This document shows positions 24,197 to 35,277 of a stretch of DNA of 64,000 nucleotides, piece by piece. The stretch comes from Dichetophora obliterata (Eukaryota > Arthropoda > Insecta > Diptera > Sciomyzidae), in NCBI GenBank assembly GCA_963920525.1, contig OY986439.1, positions 17,331,319 to 17,395,318 on the forward strand, written 5' to 3'. The translations under genes and the position numbers were made by a program. The first letter of the stretch is position 1. Every line of letters starts with the position of its first letter. The notes under the pieces are model-generated. The model ran no database searches, was not told where the DNA came from, and saw only the letters and a program-made list of their open reading frames with translations.

Positions 24197-25703
24197 TAAT
24201 GCTACCAATTCATGTTATTAAAAAATAAGTATATTTGCTTCTTAGAACACTGAAAAGTAAGTATTCGTAAGTATAGTTTCTTAAAATAAGTATAAGTAAG
24301 TATTTTACCTAAGAAAAACAAATTGAATATTTTTTTGATACAATTTACTAATTTATGTTAAAACCAATAGAACCCACAATATTCTTTAAATATTGTCACA
24401 CCCTCTTTTTGTTTTCCTTAAAAAGTTTTAAGTATACAATCTATCTAAAACCAAAAAGTCTTCAGATAAAAAATAAACAAAATATTAATTTTATACATTT
24501 GAAATTCTTATATATTTCTAATATATAAAATAGATTAAAAACAAACAAAAGCATAACAAAAAATTAAAAGTTATACGCACTTTCAGTCAAATAAAAGTAG
24601 TCAAATAAAAAAAATATAAAAAAATCACATTCAAATGTATACAGAGACCAAAGAAAAGTTATCATTATTCGCTCTCACTGTCACTGAATTGAAGCGCTAC
24701 ATTAATTTCATTTTTTCTTTTTGCTTGAAATTGTATTTGTCTTGGCTGTAAATTTTATTTAAGTGTGAAGTCTAATTGGTCACTTTCGAAAGTTTTTTCT
24801 TTTTTTACAATTTTGTGTATGTACTAAGAATATTGTATTAAATTTTTATGAAGATCCGAGCAGTTTAAGTAATTTTTTCAACCCAAAACTTTCTCTACCT
24901 GAACTCATGTTAGAACGCATTTAAAAAACTTGAAGAGCGTTTTTCTCAAAACTACGATTTCACGGACGCCCCACACTATTTCTCCGGTGGGCTGATCCTT
25001 CTGAAATTTTAACCACATATTTAACACAAAACTACTTACAAAAAAACTATAATCGTGTTAAAAAAATTGATGTTTACTATATTTTTTTACAAATAACGGC
25101 GAAAAAAAAAATTTTTTTTTTGGTTTTTGTTACTTAAATTTAACAACAATTCCTAAAATTTAATATTAATAGTCTATTTTTCATATTGAAAAACTTTTCC
25201 TTGTCATATTGAATCTAAAACACTTTGGTTTTTTGTTTCAGATAAACAGATGCCGAGATATCGTGTGGGAGCCGACGACGTGCCTCCAATTATAAAAAAC
25301 ATTAATAAATTTTTTTATTTTTATAAATTAAGACTTCATTTATCATTCCTTACTACTTATATAAACATATCTTTCATAGCAAGCTCACGAGAAATTCCCA
25401 AAAATAGCCTATTTTTTAGCCGACGAACTACAGTACACCCTTAATATTTCAGGTCTTGTCTTTAAAAAATATTATTTTTTAAAAATAAAATTGACTCCAG
25501 AGTCTGTATTTTTAACGCTGTTGGTTACAATTTTCAAACTTTTTCCACTTTTGTAAATAAAAACGTTCAACCGGAGCTGAAAAATAAGCATAATTAAGTA
25601 TAAATCTTAAAAGTAAGTATACTTATAAGTATGGAATTTTAGTAAGTATATGAAGCTGAAAATAAGTATGATACTTACAAAGTAAGTATAGTTGGTAACA
25701 TTA
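24197..25703. mobile_element. non-autonomous hAT-type element, TSD GTCATGGA
   Basis: The ends TAATGCTACCAA and its near-complement TTGGTAACATTA are flanked by the same 8 bp, GTCATGGA (24189-24196 and 25704-25711). Both subterminal regions carry clusters of AAGTAAGTAT-like motifs (24256-24305 and about 25590-25690), as expected for transposase-binding subterminal repeats of hAT elements. No transposase is present. The small ORF at 25250-25444 has no motif. Confidence 0.85.
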
Positions 25704-25711
25704 GTCATGGA

Positions 25712-26605
25712 CCTATTCTGTTTCGCTTCTCCTCATTAAATTTCCTCAAACTATTATATTAAATATGAACTTTTATTAAGACTCTTTTCAAAAGGAAATT
25801 ATAATTATTTTATTATTCAAGGATCCACACTTTGTTGGATATAAGTTTCACTTCTACAGTGCGATGAATTTTTTTTTAGTTAATATTTTTACTTCAACAA
25901 GCAACAAAGTAAGTAACAAAGAGCTCAGAGCTGTTCTGTTTTATTCTGAAAATTATGTGCTTTAAAAAAAAAATCGCATTGCAAAAAATTCTGCGATTTT
26001 AATGAGCAATGAAGAAATAATTCTTTGGCAAAATAAAACCGCTTTATTTTTTTCCAGCGGCAACAGATTTTCAGCACTTCAAAAGCTGCTTTCAACGTCA
26101 ACATCGCGCGGGTGTGTTGAATATTTATTACAAGCTAACTGATATGTATGTTAAAGTGATAACAACTACAACAACAATAACAGTATCAGCAACAGAGCAA
26201 TAGCAATAATAACATACAACTACGCAGCAAGCAGCAACAAAGTAACATTGAAAGGCACCGCCGCATGCAATTTGCATGCGATTTTAAAGTCGTATGAAAT
26301 TTTTTCATATTAATTATAAAATTATTGGTTTTCTTGCACGGTGGTTTCTTTTGTGCTCTACGTATTCGCTCGCTGCTGGCAGCTACTTTTGAGCACTCAA
26401 ACTTCCAAGCAATATGATTATTTTAAATATACGCTCTTATGTATGAGTATGTGTGTGTGTGTGTGTGTGTTGAAAACTTCATGCATGATGCAATGGTTGT
26501 GTTGTGCTGGTGCAAAAAGGAGCACAGCAATAAATAAAAGGATGGGAGAAGTGATGAGAAGGAAGAGGAGTTAAGCCACTCAAGGCAAGACATATTTAAA
26601 TATAT
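25712..26605. other. non-coding, simple repeats including TG tract
   Basis: No gene recognised. It contains ACAACAATAACAGTATCAGC-type runs near 26170 and a TG tract at 26450-26471. Confidence 0.45.
26450..26471. repeat. TG microsatellite
   Basis: Eleven TG units near the left side of the 26.6 kb transposon. Confidence 0.9.
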
Positions 26606-26613
26606 ATGTACAA

Positions 26614-29600
26614 TAGGGTGTCCCAAAAAAAACAAAAATTTCGATTTTCATTGGTGCTCACGCGTTTTTTGATATATTTTTGGGTAAGGAAATTTTGAAT
26701 TTTGTTTAAAAATTTTTTGGAAGTGGTTTAGAGGTCGCACAAATTGGTTTTTTGTCAAAAAACGTGGTTCCCTGCCATATTTTAAAAATAATTTAAGATT
26801 TTGTCATTAAATAATTTTTTTTAGATCTTAAGTTAACAGTTCATAAGAAAAACGTCCAATCTTTCATTTTATGTTCAAAAACCGCCAGGTTTGTCAGCGA
26901 TTTTTTCCATATGGCAGATTAAACTAAAATTTTTTAGATTTTTTTCAAAAACATTGACTTTAACGATTTATAACTTTTAAAATTTTTATTAAAGTTACAA
27001 AAACTAATGATGCAGTTTGAAAGATAAATAAATTCTAAACAATTTTCATAAAAAAAGTGTTTAATTAGTCGTTACTAACCCAGAGTTATCTACATTTGTC
27101 GAATTCAATCCATTGCATGAAAATATAAATCTAACCTTTAGGCTCCCAACAAATCATAACCAAGAAAAACAGAAAACACAACACTTTGGTTGTTTAAAAG
27201 TTATTTATTTCGGCTCTTTCGAGGCTGCTCTATGCCCTGCAATAAATTTTGAAAATCTGTTTCAGAAGTTGTCAAATTTGCGTAACTGCTTGCCAAGGCC
27301 ACACCACGTTCGGCGACGTCGTTTACCACATACAATTGTTGAATTTTGTTTCTTCCATGGAGAAAGTGTTCGTTGGTTTCCCATTTTTCTGGATCTAGTT
27401 GTAAAAATGCTGTCGAAATATTGCAGGCTTTAAAAAAGTTAAGGCTAGCTTTAGAAATAAATGTGTAAATTTCTGCATTTTTAAGCAATTCTTCTTTCAA
27501 ATTGGCCTTTACTGATTCCTTGTCTAGAGTTGGACGAAGTAGATTTTTTACCATTAAACGTAATGTATTGCTGTCTATACGTTCGTCAAAAAATGCTAAG
27601 GCAGCCAATTTCTCCGATAAGTACCACTGATGCCGCAAAAACGTTTTTAATGCGGCGCTTGCAACACTGTCATTAAAACGTTTGTAGTCATCCAATTGCT
27701 TTAAGAGATTAAGATCGTTGAGGGGAGCATACCTAGGGCACTGACAGAGATACCAATTTTTTATATAAACCCTTAAAATAAAAGAATTGAATTGTAGCAA
27801 AGCATTAATTTTTGAATCGTCTATAAACGACTGCAACTGGTCTTGAAAAATGCATATTTTTAAAGAGTAAATAAGCTGCATCATCCAGCGAGCTCGATTG
27901 ATCGCTCCTGGAGCTTTTATTGTTGGCTGAGGCTCAGATTTATCACCTAAAAAAATAAGGCTTAATTGAAGCAATTCTTTGTAGTCTTCTCTGGGTTGTA
28001 TATTTTTGAGTTGGTCTTCGATGAAAAGTATTAGGTCTTCGCGAACTACTTCCGGTATAATTTTTTTACAAATTTGGTGGTCCATACAGGAAGAAAAATT
28101 TACTTTGTCAATGTAGTCCCACCTTTGCTGAAGAGTGACGAATATTTTTGGTTGTGGTGATGTTACGTGTTCTTCAATAATAAGTGCCTTGAACGCTGCT
28201 CCAGCCACAAGTTCCAACATATGATGCCGACATACTAAATATGTTATTTTTTTTTTTTAATTTTTGGCAAAGTAAAACGCATGCCCCATTTCGGCGGCCA
28301 GTTATGGAGCTTGTTGTATCTGCACACATAAATTGAATATTTTCCGTTAAATTCCATGATTTAAGCATTTCAAAAACAGCATTTGCCTGATCTTCTCCCC
28401 TCTCCGATAGAAGTTTTACAACTCCAAGAATCTTGCTTTCTGAATTTCCGGTGACATTTATTGATAGCCGGTGAACTTTTTTCTTTTTGTTCTTTAAGTC
28501 GGGCATAACTTTTCCATCCCAATGCACTGTTATGAAATTTGAACCAACAAAAGAATTTTTATTTGAATTTGCTATAACCTGTCGCTGTTTCTTTCATTCC
28601 CTCCATATCGAAGACCTTGAGCATGCAACTTTTGTGCTACATTGTTCAGGGTCTAAGCAGGAATTTAATATAAGTGAAGCTTTACGGCAACTTATTCCGC
28701 TTCTGTCAAGACTTCCGCAAATCTGATGTAGTTTTTGAGAAATGGGAGGGTCAATTTGGACATTTTGTTCTTCTTCTTCAACTGAAACGGCACAATCGTC
28801 GCTTTCATCGCTGGAAATGTTTTCAGTTGGCACATTCTTAAATTTATATCTTTTTGGCCTCATAGACTTTACGGGAGGTGTTTTCTCGAACAAACAATTC
28901 AAGTCGTCCAGAAAATTCTTTCTTTTTTTAATCTGGCTGCTGTTATTTCTAAATTTGGCTTTTTTTCGACATACCCACTTCGAGTGCAATTTTGTGATTT
29001 TCGAGACATGTTTCGGATCTCTTGATTTGTTTTCCACAATGCTTTAATTTTTTTTGCTACAATTTCAGCACTTTCTGTTATATTATATTTGTTGAACATA
29101 TGCAAATAAAAAAATCTTCGCATTACTTCAATTTTTGTTAGCGGTTTTGCCAAGTCAAATGCATCAATAATTTTACCCACAAGCCACACATTTCTTGTTT
29201 TTAACATAGCCATAATTCGACTTTAAATTCATAAATATTTTCACTGCACTATAGCACCGATATTCCTGATCAATAACACTTCAGTTTTACTATTTATTTC
29301 TTGAAAAAGACACGAAAAGACACGCTCGCATTGTGAATGAAACTCAAAAGAAATAATAAAAAAAAAAACAGTTGAAATCATGTTCGGTCCAATGGATTGA
29401 ATTCGACAAATGTAGATAACTCTAGGTTAGTAACGACTAATTAAATATTTTTTTATGAAAATTGTTTAGAAATTATTTATCTTTTAAACTGCATCATTAG
29501 TTTTTGTAACTTTAATAGAAATTTTAAAAGTTATAAATCGTTAAAGTCAATGTTTTTGAAAAAAATCTAAAAAATTTTAGTTTAATCTGCCATATGGAAA

Positions 29601-29879
29601 AAATCGCTGACAAACCTGGCGGTTTTTGAACATAAAATGAAAGATTGGACGTTTTTCTTATGAACTGTTAACTTAAGATCTAAAAAAAATTATTTAATGA
29701 CAAAATCTTAAATTATTTTTAAAATATGGCAGGGAACTACGTTTTTTGACAAAAAACCAATTTGTGCGACCTCTAAACCACTTCCAAAAATTTTTTAAAC
29801 AAAATTCAAAATTTCCTTACCCTAAAATCTATCAAAAAACGCGTGAGCAAAAAAATTTTTTTCTTTTTGGGACACCCTA
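26614..29879 (-). mobile_element. DNA transposon, 3.27 kb, about 500 bp inverted repeats, TSD ATGTACAA
   Basis: Left (26614-27115) and right (29390-29879) inverted repeats are about 500 and 490 bp and align almost throughout. They begin TAGGGTGTCCCAAAAA at the left and, in complement, TAGGGTGTCCC at the right. The 8 bp ATGTACAA is duplicated directly outside (26606-26613 and 29880-29887). An 8 bp TSD and a TAGGG end are compatible with hAT, but inverted repeats this long are unusual for hAT and more like some Mutator-type elements. The enclosed gene encodes a transposase-like protein in pieces. The superfamily is not settled from this sequence. Confidence 0.85.
27201..29213 (-). pseudogene. 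unusual transposase-like gene, broken by frameshifts and a stop
   Basis: Reading order on the minus strand is as follows. (1) 29213 to about 29020, MAMLKTRNVWLVGKIIDAFD with the N-terminal KPLTKIEVMRRFFYLHMF. (2) A frame change near 29000-29040 into the 28594-29037 frame (KRKNFLDDLNCLFEKTPPV and an acidic SSDESDD patch). (3) An in-frame stop (28594-28596, after SSIWRE) and the same frame resuming as KKQRQVIANSNKNSFVG and VHWDGKVMPDL from 28527. (4) AVFEMLKSWNLTENIQFMCA followed by DTTSSITGRRNGACVLL. (5) A frameshift in an A-run near 28250, then CRHHMLELVAGAAFKALI and a 339-codon frame to 27201 with NRARWMMQLIYSLKICIFQD. The D in ADTT and the CRHH motif followed by a helical RW segment recall RNase-H-fold transposases of the hAT/Mutator type with a C/DxxH motif. 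From memory, similar proteins occur as uncharacterised ORFs in insects and cnidarians. At least two frameshifts and one stop disable it. Confidence 0.75.
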
Positions 29880-29887
29880 ATGTACAA

Positions 29888-30113
29888 TGTACATTGCACA
29901 TATATATAAATATAAAGCCAAAAAATTTGCAACACAATGAAAAAAAAATTAACAAAGGCGGTTGCCGAAAATATAAAAAATAGCTAAAAGAGCGAAGGCA
30001 TAAAAAAACAGAAGAATGGAGCCGTTAAAAGAAATGAAAATCTTGCACGAATAATTCATGCAAAAGTGCAAAAGACACAATTTCCAGTGTTGCGCCAGTT
30101 GGGATTGTATAAA

Positions 30114-30144
<31 letters not shown>

Positions 30145-31530
30145 ATATGTGGAAAGGGGTCGCGTTGATTGTGGGTCGCGAACCGCGCTGTGAGCGACAT
30201 TGTGACGCCACATCGTCAATGCAGCTATTATGCAACACACACGAATTTACATTTGCTACACCCTGCTGTACGTGTGTATGTGTGTGTGTCTCAGATTGTT
30301 TGTGTACACTTATTTCATGCATGACACCAACCGCTGAAGCTCTTGTCAACCACAGTACAGAGCGGAGAGTTACATGAGTTCGTGTGAAAGAAAATTTGCA
30401 TAAATGGCAACACTGAAAATTTTCCATTCTTTTTTTGTTGTTGTATCTTTAACAAGTGCAAAAAGTGTTTGCAAATCGCGAAAATTATTTTCAAAATTTC
30501 ATGCTTATAACTGTGTTTTGTTCGCCATGCAACAATCATTATTCATTCCTCCACCCACTTCGATATATTTTTTGTTTTTTTTTATCTTTTTTATTCAGCA
30601 CCTTCTTTGGCACATAAATTGTTGCAAATTGCAAACGAAGCTGTTGCAACATTTATAATGCGTCATAAAGATGAACACACAAACACACATATACAGATGC
30701 TGATGTACACACACACATGGATATATAAAGCTTGCATGCATGCGATATTCTTAACGTGGTGAGTGTTGTAAACATGGGTAACGCGCAGCGGTGCGTTGCA
30801 TAATTGAGTTGAAGCGATTAATTGCGTTATTGCGCTGATACACTAGTTTGATGAAATGTAACGCACTAACGAAGTTATAACATTAGCTTTCTGCAAAAAA
30901 CAAAAATTCAAATTTAAGAAATTAACTAAATAAAATATTAACCTCTTTAAAAATTTAGAAAGGAAATGAAAAAAAAACAACAGAAATTCTAGCTATTCAA
31001 ATATGTTTTTACTTTTGTTTTATCATAATTCAGCCATGATGGATTGCATTGGAAAAAACATACATATACATAACAAAATTTTGAAACTTTTCCTAATATT
31101 TTTTGTTCGAGAATGTTTTCCAGAATGGCATAAACCTCTTTCTTACAAAGTCATACTTAAATAAACCTTGCACTTCAAGCAGTAAGGCATGATATATTTA
31201 GAAAGTTATGTTATTCTGCTCTGCTAGGCATTGTTGAAAATATAGTATTATTATTTAAAAATTAATTTGTATCATATTTTTTTAAGTGTTTAAAGCTATA
31301 GTAAATATAAAAGAGAGAGAGACAAGCCGCTTGATAGTCAATCCATATGTTCTACATTCAGTATTTCTCTTAAAAATGAAACATTTCCTTTTAATTTCCT
31401 TTAAAAATGACAAAAATTTCAATTTCGTATGATACGAACTACTGCATTTTAAGTGTCAGAGTTGTATGGGAGGTAACAAGCTCCGTTGACCAACTCCACT
31501 CGTATTTTTTACAATGGTTATCTATAAACG
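29888..31530. other. non-coding, long TG tract and AT-rich DNA
   Basis: A TG tract lies at 30114-30142. His/Thr-rich ORFs on either strand are products of CA/TG repeats. GC is locally higher at 30150-30240 and 30750-30840, but no gene was recognised. Confidence 0.45.
30114..30142. repeat. TG microsatellite
   Basis: An uninterrupted TG run of about 14 units. Confidence 0.95.
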
Positions 31531-31534
31531 TACT

Positions 31535-32570
31535 TATATAAAAAGTAAAAATGTCTGTGTGTGTGTGCAATAGACTCTAAAACTATTGGACCGATTGAGC
31601 TGAAATTTTGACAGTCGATTTTGTACAGGTACGAGTTAGTAATGAAAAAAACATGTTTCACAACTAATTTTACCGCCCTCAAATCAATAGAAATGCTATA
31701 TTTCAGGGGGTGGGGGACAAATAAGTAAAAATTGGTATTTTTTTTTTTTGGTAATTAATAATTTTTAATATTAGTTTTTATACACCCAAAAAAAAATGTT
31801 GTAACATTAAAAAACTTTGTGTATCTATTTAGAAAATCTTTTATTTTTGACTCCAAATAGATTGCTTTTTAATGCAACATCATAGGTGTTATTAAATACA
31901 AAAAGAGAGAAAGAGCAAGCACTGTCAAAAAAAGAAAAACCGTTATTATTTAAGACAGTTTTTAAATAGTAAAACAAAACATAAATATTTGTTTGACAAT
32001 AGGGAGAAAAATCACAACTAAAAAAGCAGTAATACAATGATTGACAACATTGTTGTTATATGAAAGATGCTTTTTTTATTAATACAAAATAACTATACCT
32101 ACAAAGAATTTAACGAGAAGCATATCTTTCGTAACTCAGAGAAATGGCAAGTCTTTATATTTAAGACATTTTTTTTATTAGCAAGAGTCAGGTAATATTA
32201 ACGAAAATTTTTAAAATAAGTCTAACAATGCTACTCTTTTTTTATAAAACAACAATATTTCTTTGGGTGTAGTTTTTGTCGGCAACTGTACTAAAATGGG
32301 TTTTCACGCCCCCTTTTACCACCCACATCAGTGAAAACGCTATATTTCAGGCTAATTTAGTCTTATATGATTAAAATTTCGTTATGTAGTTTTTATGGTT
32401 ACTTAAGGCCACTGTACTAAAAATGGGCGTAGTTACACTTTAGCTACGGCTCCTTTTTGATAAATTATTAAAATTTACCAATGGGCTGATTGAGCTAAAA
32501 TTATGGCTTAGTTTTTATGGTTACTCTCAGCAACTGTACTAAAAATTGTTTTCCACGCCCCCTTTTACTA
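31535..32570. repeat. interspersed repeat with internal subrepeats
   Basis: It starts near AAAAGTAAAAATGTCTGTGT and CTATTGGACCGATTGAGCTG. The text AGTTTTTATGGTTACT followed by GCAACTGTACTAAAA recurs three times, diverged (about 32272, 32387, 32512), as does CGCCCCCTTTTAC. A MITE sits inside the first subrepeat. The family is not identified. Confidence 0.5.
31783..32269. mobile_element. TA-flanked MITE, 487 bp (CACCCAAA ends)
   Basis: The left end CACCCAAAAAAAAATGTTGT and the complement of the right end (CACCCAAAGAAATATTGTTG) match, with TA outside both (31781-31782, 32270-32271). The host reads AGTTTTTA before and GTTTTTGTCGGCAACTG after. Two uninterrupted relatives of this site (AGTTTTTATGGTTACT... 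at about 32387 and 32512) support the junctions. Non-coding. Confidence 0.75.
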
Positions 32571-32952
32571 GTTTTTCATAAAATTGTACTTCGTAGTCAA
32601 TTTGAAGTTTAAAATACGTACTGGGTTTTCATTTGTTAAATGAATCCATTGTATGCTATTTAAACCCATACTCCAAGATACTTAAGATAAATTTTCTATA
32701 ATTTTGTTTCATCATCAAAAATTTTCAACTAACTGAAACAAACAAGAAATGGTGATAAATCAGTTTTTCATAAAATTGTACTTCTTAGTCAATTTGAACT
32801 TTAAGATACGTACTGAGTTTTCATTTGTTAAATGAATCCATTGTATGGTATTCAAACCCATACTCCAAGATACTTAAGATAAATTTTCTATAATTTTGTT
32901 TCATCAACAAAAATTTTCAACTTACTAAAACAAACAGGAAATGGTGATAAAT
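32571..32952. repeat. tandem duplication, 192 bp period
   Basis: GTTTTTCATAAAATTGTACT begins at 32571 and again at 32763. The two units stay closely similar through ACTCCAAGATACTTAAGATA to AAATGGTGATAAAT. The differences are scattered substitutions. Non-coding. Confidence 0.85.
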
Positions 32953-33679
32953 CAATTAAAATATTGCATAGAAAAATACTTTAAACTGAATGAAATGTTA
33001 AAAAATAGCACAAAAACAAAAAGGGAAATTTCGAAAAAAAAAAGGCAAAATCACTTAATTTTTATGGGGGGCACGGTTGCCACCTTTAGCAGAAAAATTC
33101 CATATTTGGGAATTTTTAATTGCCGTGGGAATTTTTAATTGCCGTGGGAATTTTTAATTGCCGTGGGAATTAAAAATTCCCATGGTATTTCTTAATTCAG
33201 CATGGTTTTTTTAATTCACGTGGGATTTTTTTAGGGAATTTTTAATTGTCGTGGGAATTACAAGTTCTCATGGTATTTTTTAATTCAGCGTGGTATTTTT
33301 TAATTCACATGGGATTTTTTGAGAATTTTTAATTTTTAAGGATTTTTAATTAATATTGGCGCAAAACTTCGTTTCCTTCCAGTTTTAAAATGTCATTTCT
33401 GCACAAATATCTCCGCACCCTTTTTCACACCTGTTACAAATTAGAAAAAAGCGAACGCAGCAACACATTGAACATGTTAAATTTAAATAAAACTACACTT
33501 AGAAAATTAGCTTCGACGGATTTGGTCGCCGCTATTCTTCATGCAAAACGCTTATCACAAACATGAAAATTTTCCAAGGTTGTATTTAACAAAAGTCATT
33601 AGAATTTGTTTAAAAAAAATATGTGCAACTTTAAACATAATGAACAAAATTAAGATATCGACAACTGTAAATACAACTA

Positions 33680-34783
33680 CTCTCAGAAAAAAACCTATCT
33701 TATTGTGATAAAAAATTTCTCTATTTTCGATAATAGAAATTTTCTTTATTTCAAATAAAATTTACTTAATTATAATAAATTTTCACATTATCGAAGAAAT
33801 ATTTCCTTCGTTGTGGGAAATGAAAATATTTCATGTCTTTAATAATGATAAGTATTTTTTTCCCACTGAAAAAATCTTATTTATAGAGAAAAATTTATAG
33901 AAAATGAAAAATTTTCTCTATTGTTGATAAATAATTCACTATGCGAAATATTTTCTTCAATAACAACAAATCCTCTGAAAAATTAAAAAGGCTTCTTCTC
34001 AAAAATCGATATATTTTTCTTATATTGAATGATTTACGAAAAAAATAGAAAGCGTGAGAGCAATTAATTAATGTGTTGCATATTATGATAATTGTTCCTT
34101 CAAAAGGTTTTTTTTACTTAACATAGCAAAGTGATGTTGTTTATTACTACTGTTTCTTTGGATGCATTTACAAATTGTTTTTCAGAATAAATTTCTGGAA
34201 TATTTATAAAGAGTCCCGAAAAACAATGCCATAACAATAATTCTACCTCTAAACACATTTTTAACTAATGTTTTTAAAACCGAATCACAATTTGATATTA
34301 ATACTTCTACTTTGGGTAGAACTGAGTTAAAACAAATGTTTGACAAAAATAATTTTTTAATCGTAATTGTGGATATACTTCTTGTGTTTTAAAGAAAAAT
34401 GTACGCAATAAAGAAATATGTTGTATCAATGTTAAGAAAATATATCTTTCTTTTAAAGACAGTGTTATTTTTTGTGAGAAACTACAAACGCAACTTAAAG
34501 AAAACATTAATTAAAATTAAATAAATATTTCTCTGTTTTCAGGAAAAATTTACACAATAAAGAAAACGGTTAAACGTATTGTAAAGAAATATTTTTCTAT
34601 TAAAGAGAAGGTGTCTTTTATTAATGAGAAACTATTTCTATTTTTCATGAAAGCTTTTTGCTACTTTTAGGAAATTTTTGGGATCACATTTAGAGAAAAG
34701 CATTCTCTGGAGCAAAGTCAACAACATTTTCAACTAAATATGATGACTTTTTTCTCATATTCCGATAAACTTTTTTCTGAGTG
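33680..34783. mobile_element. TA-flanked MITE, 1.1 kb (CWCTCAGAAAAAA ends)
   Basis: The left end CTCTCAGAAAAAAACCTATC and the complement of the right end (CACTCAGAAAAAAGTTTATC) match, with TA outside both. The interior is AT-rich with recurring TTTTCTCTATT/AATAGAAATTTTCTT-type text and no coding content. Confidence 0.65.
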
Positions 34784-34861
34784 TACAGTCAAAATAATAG
34801 CAGTGCGTAAAACTAATTCATAAAAATTAAAATCAGACACAAAAACAATTATCAGGCAGGT

Positions 34862-35072
34862 TCTGCATTCCACTTCCGAGTGAAAGTGAAAATAAATCAT
34901 AATTGAATTCGATATTTGGTGTTCTACATATCAATATTTTCTTTTTGTACTTTATTTAATTTATTAATATAATCAATTGTGTAACGAAAAAAGTTATATA
35001 TGTTATATAGAACAGCAAATATCTTATTCAATTATGATTTATTTTAACTTCCACTCGGAAGTGGAATGCAGA
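34862..35072. repeat. palindromic element, arms about 70 bp
   Basis: TCTGCATTCCACTTCCGAGT at 34862 pairs with ACTCGGAAGTGGAATGCAGA ending at 35072. Pairing continues through AATAAATCATAATTGAAT and GTTCTACATAT/ATATAGAAC, leaving about 75 bp of centre. This hairpin-forming repeat has no ORF. Confidence 0.8.
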
Positions 35073-35277
35073 ATATTTTTTCTTATGTATTCTTTTATTA
35101 TTATTTATTTATATCTTTGCTGCTAAGCACGGTTAATTGAGAAATGCTACAAATAATTGAGTCGCAAAATTTTTAAATGAAATAACGGTTCTGTTCTGTT
35201 CTGTTCAACCTTTGAATTCAATCAGTCTGAATAATAGTTTTGTTTTAAGAACTCTGTTTTGAATTAAATTGGACATA

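Noticed and set aside
29949..30427. His/Thr-rich ORFs around 30.1 kb on both strands
   Set aside because: They are translations of TG/CA microsatellites, overlap in several frames and have no other protein-like segment.
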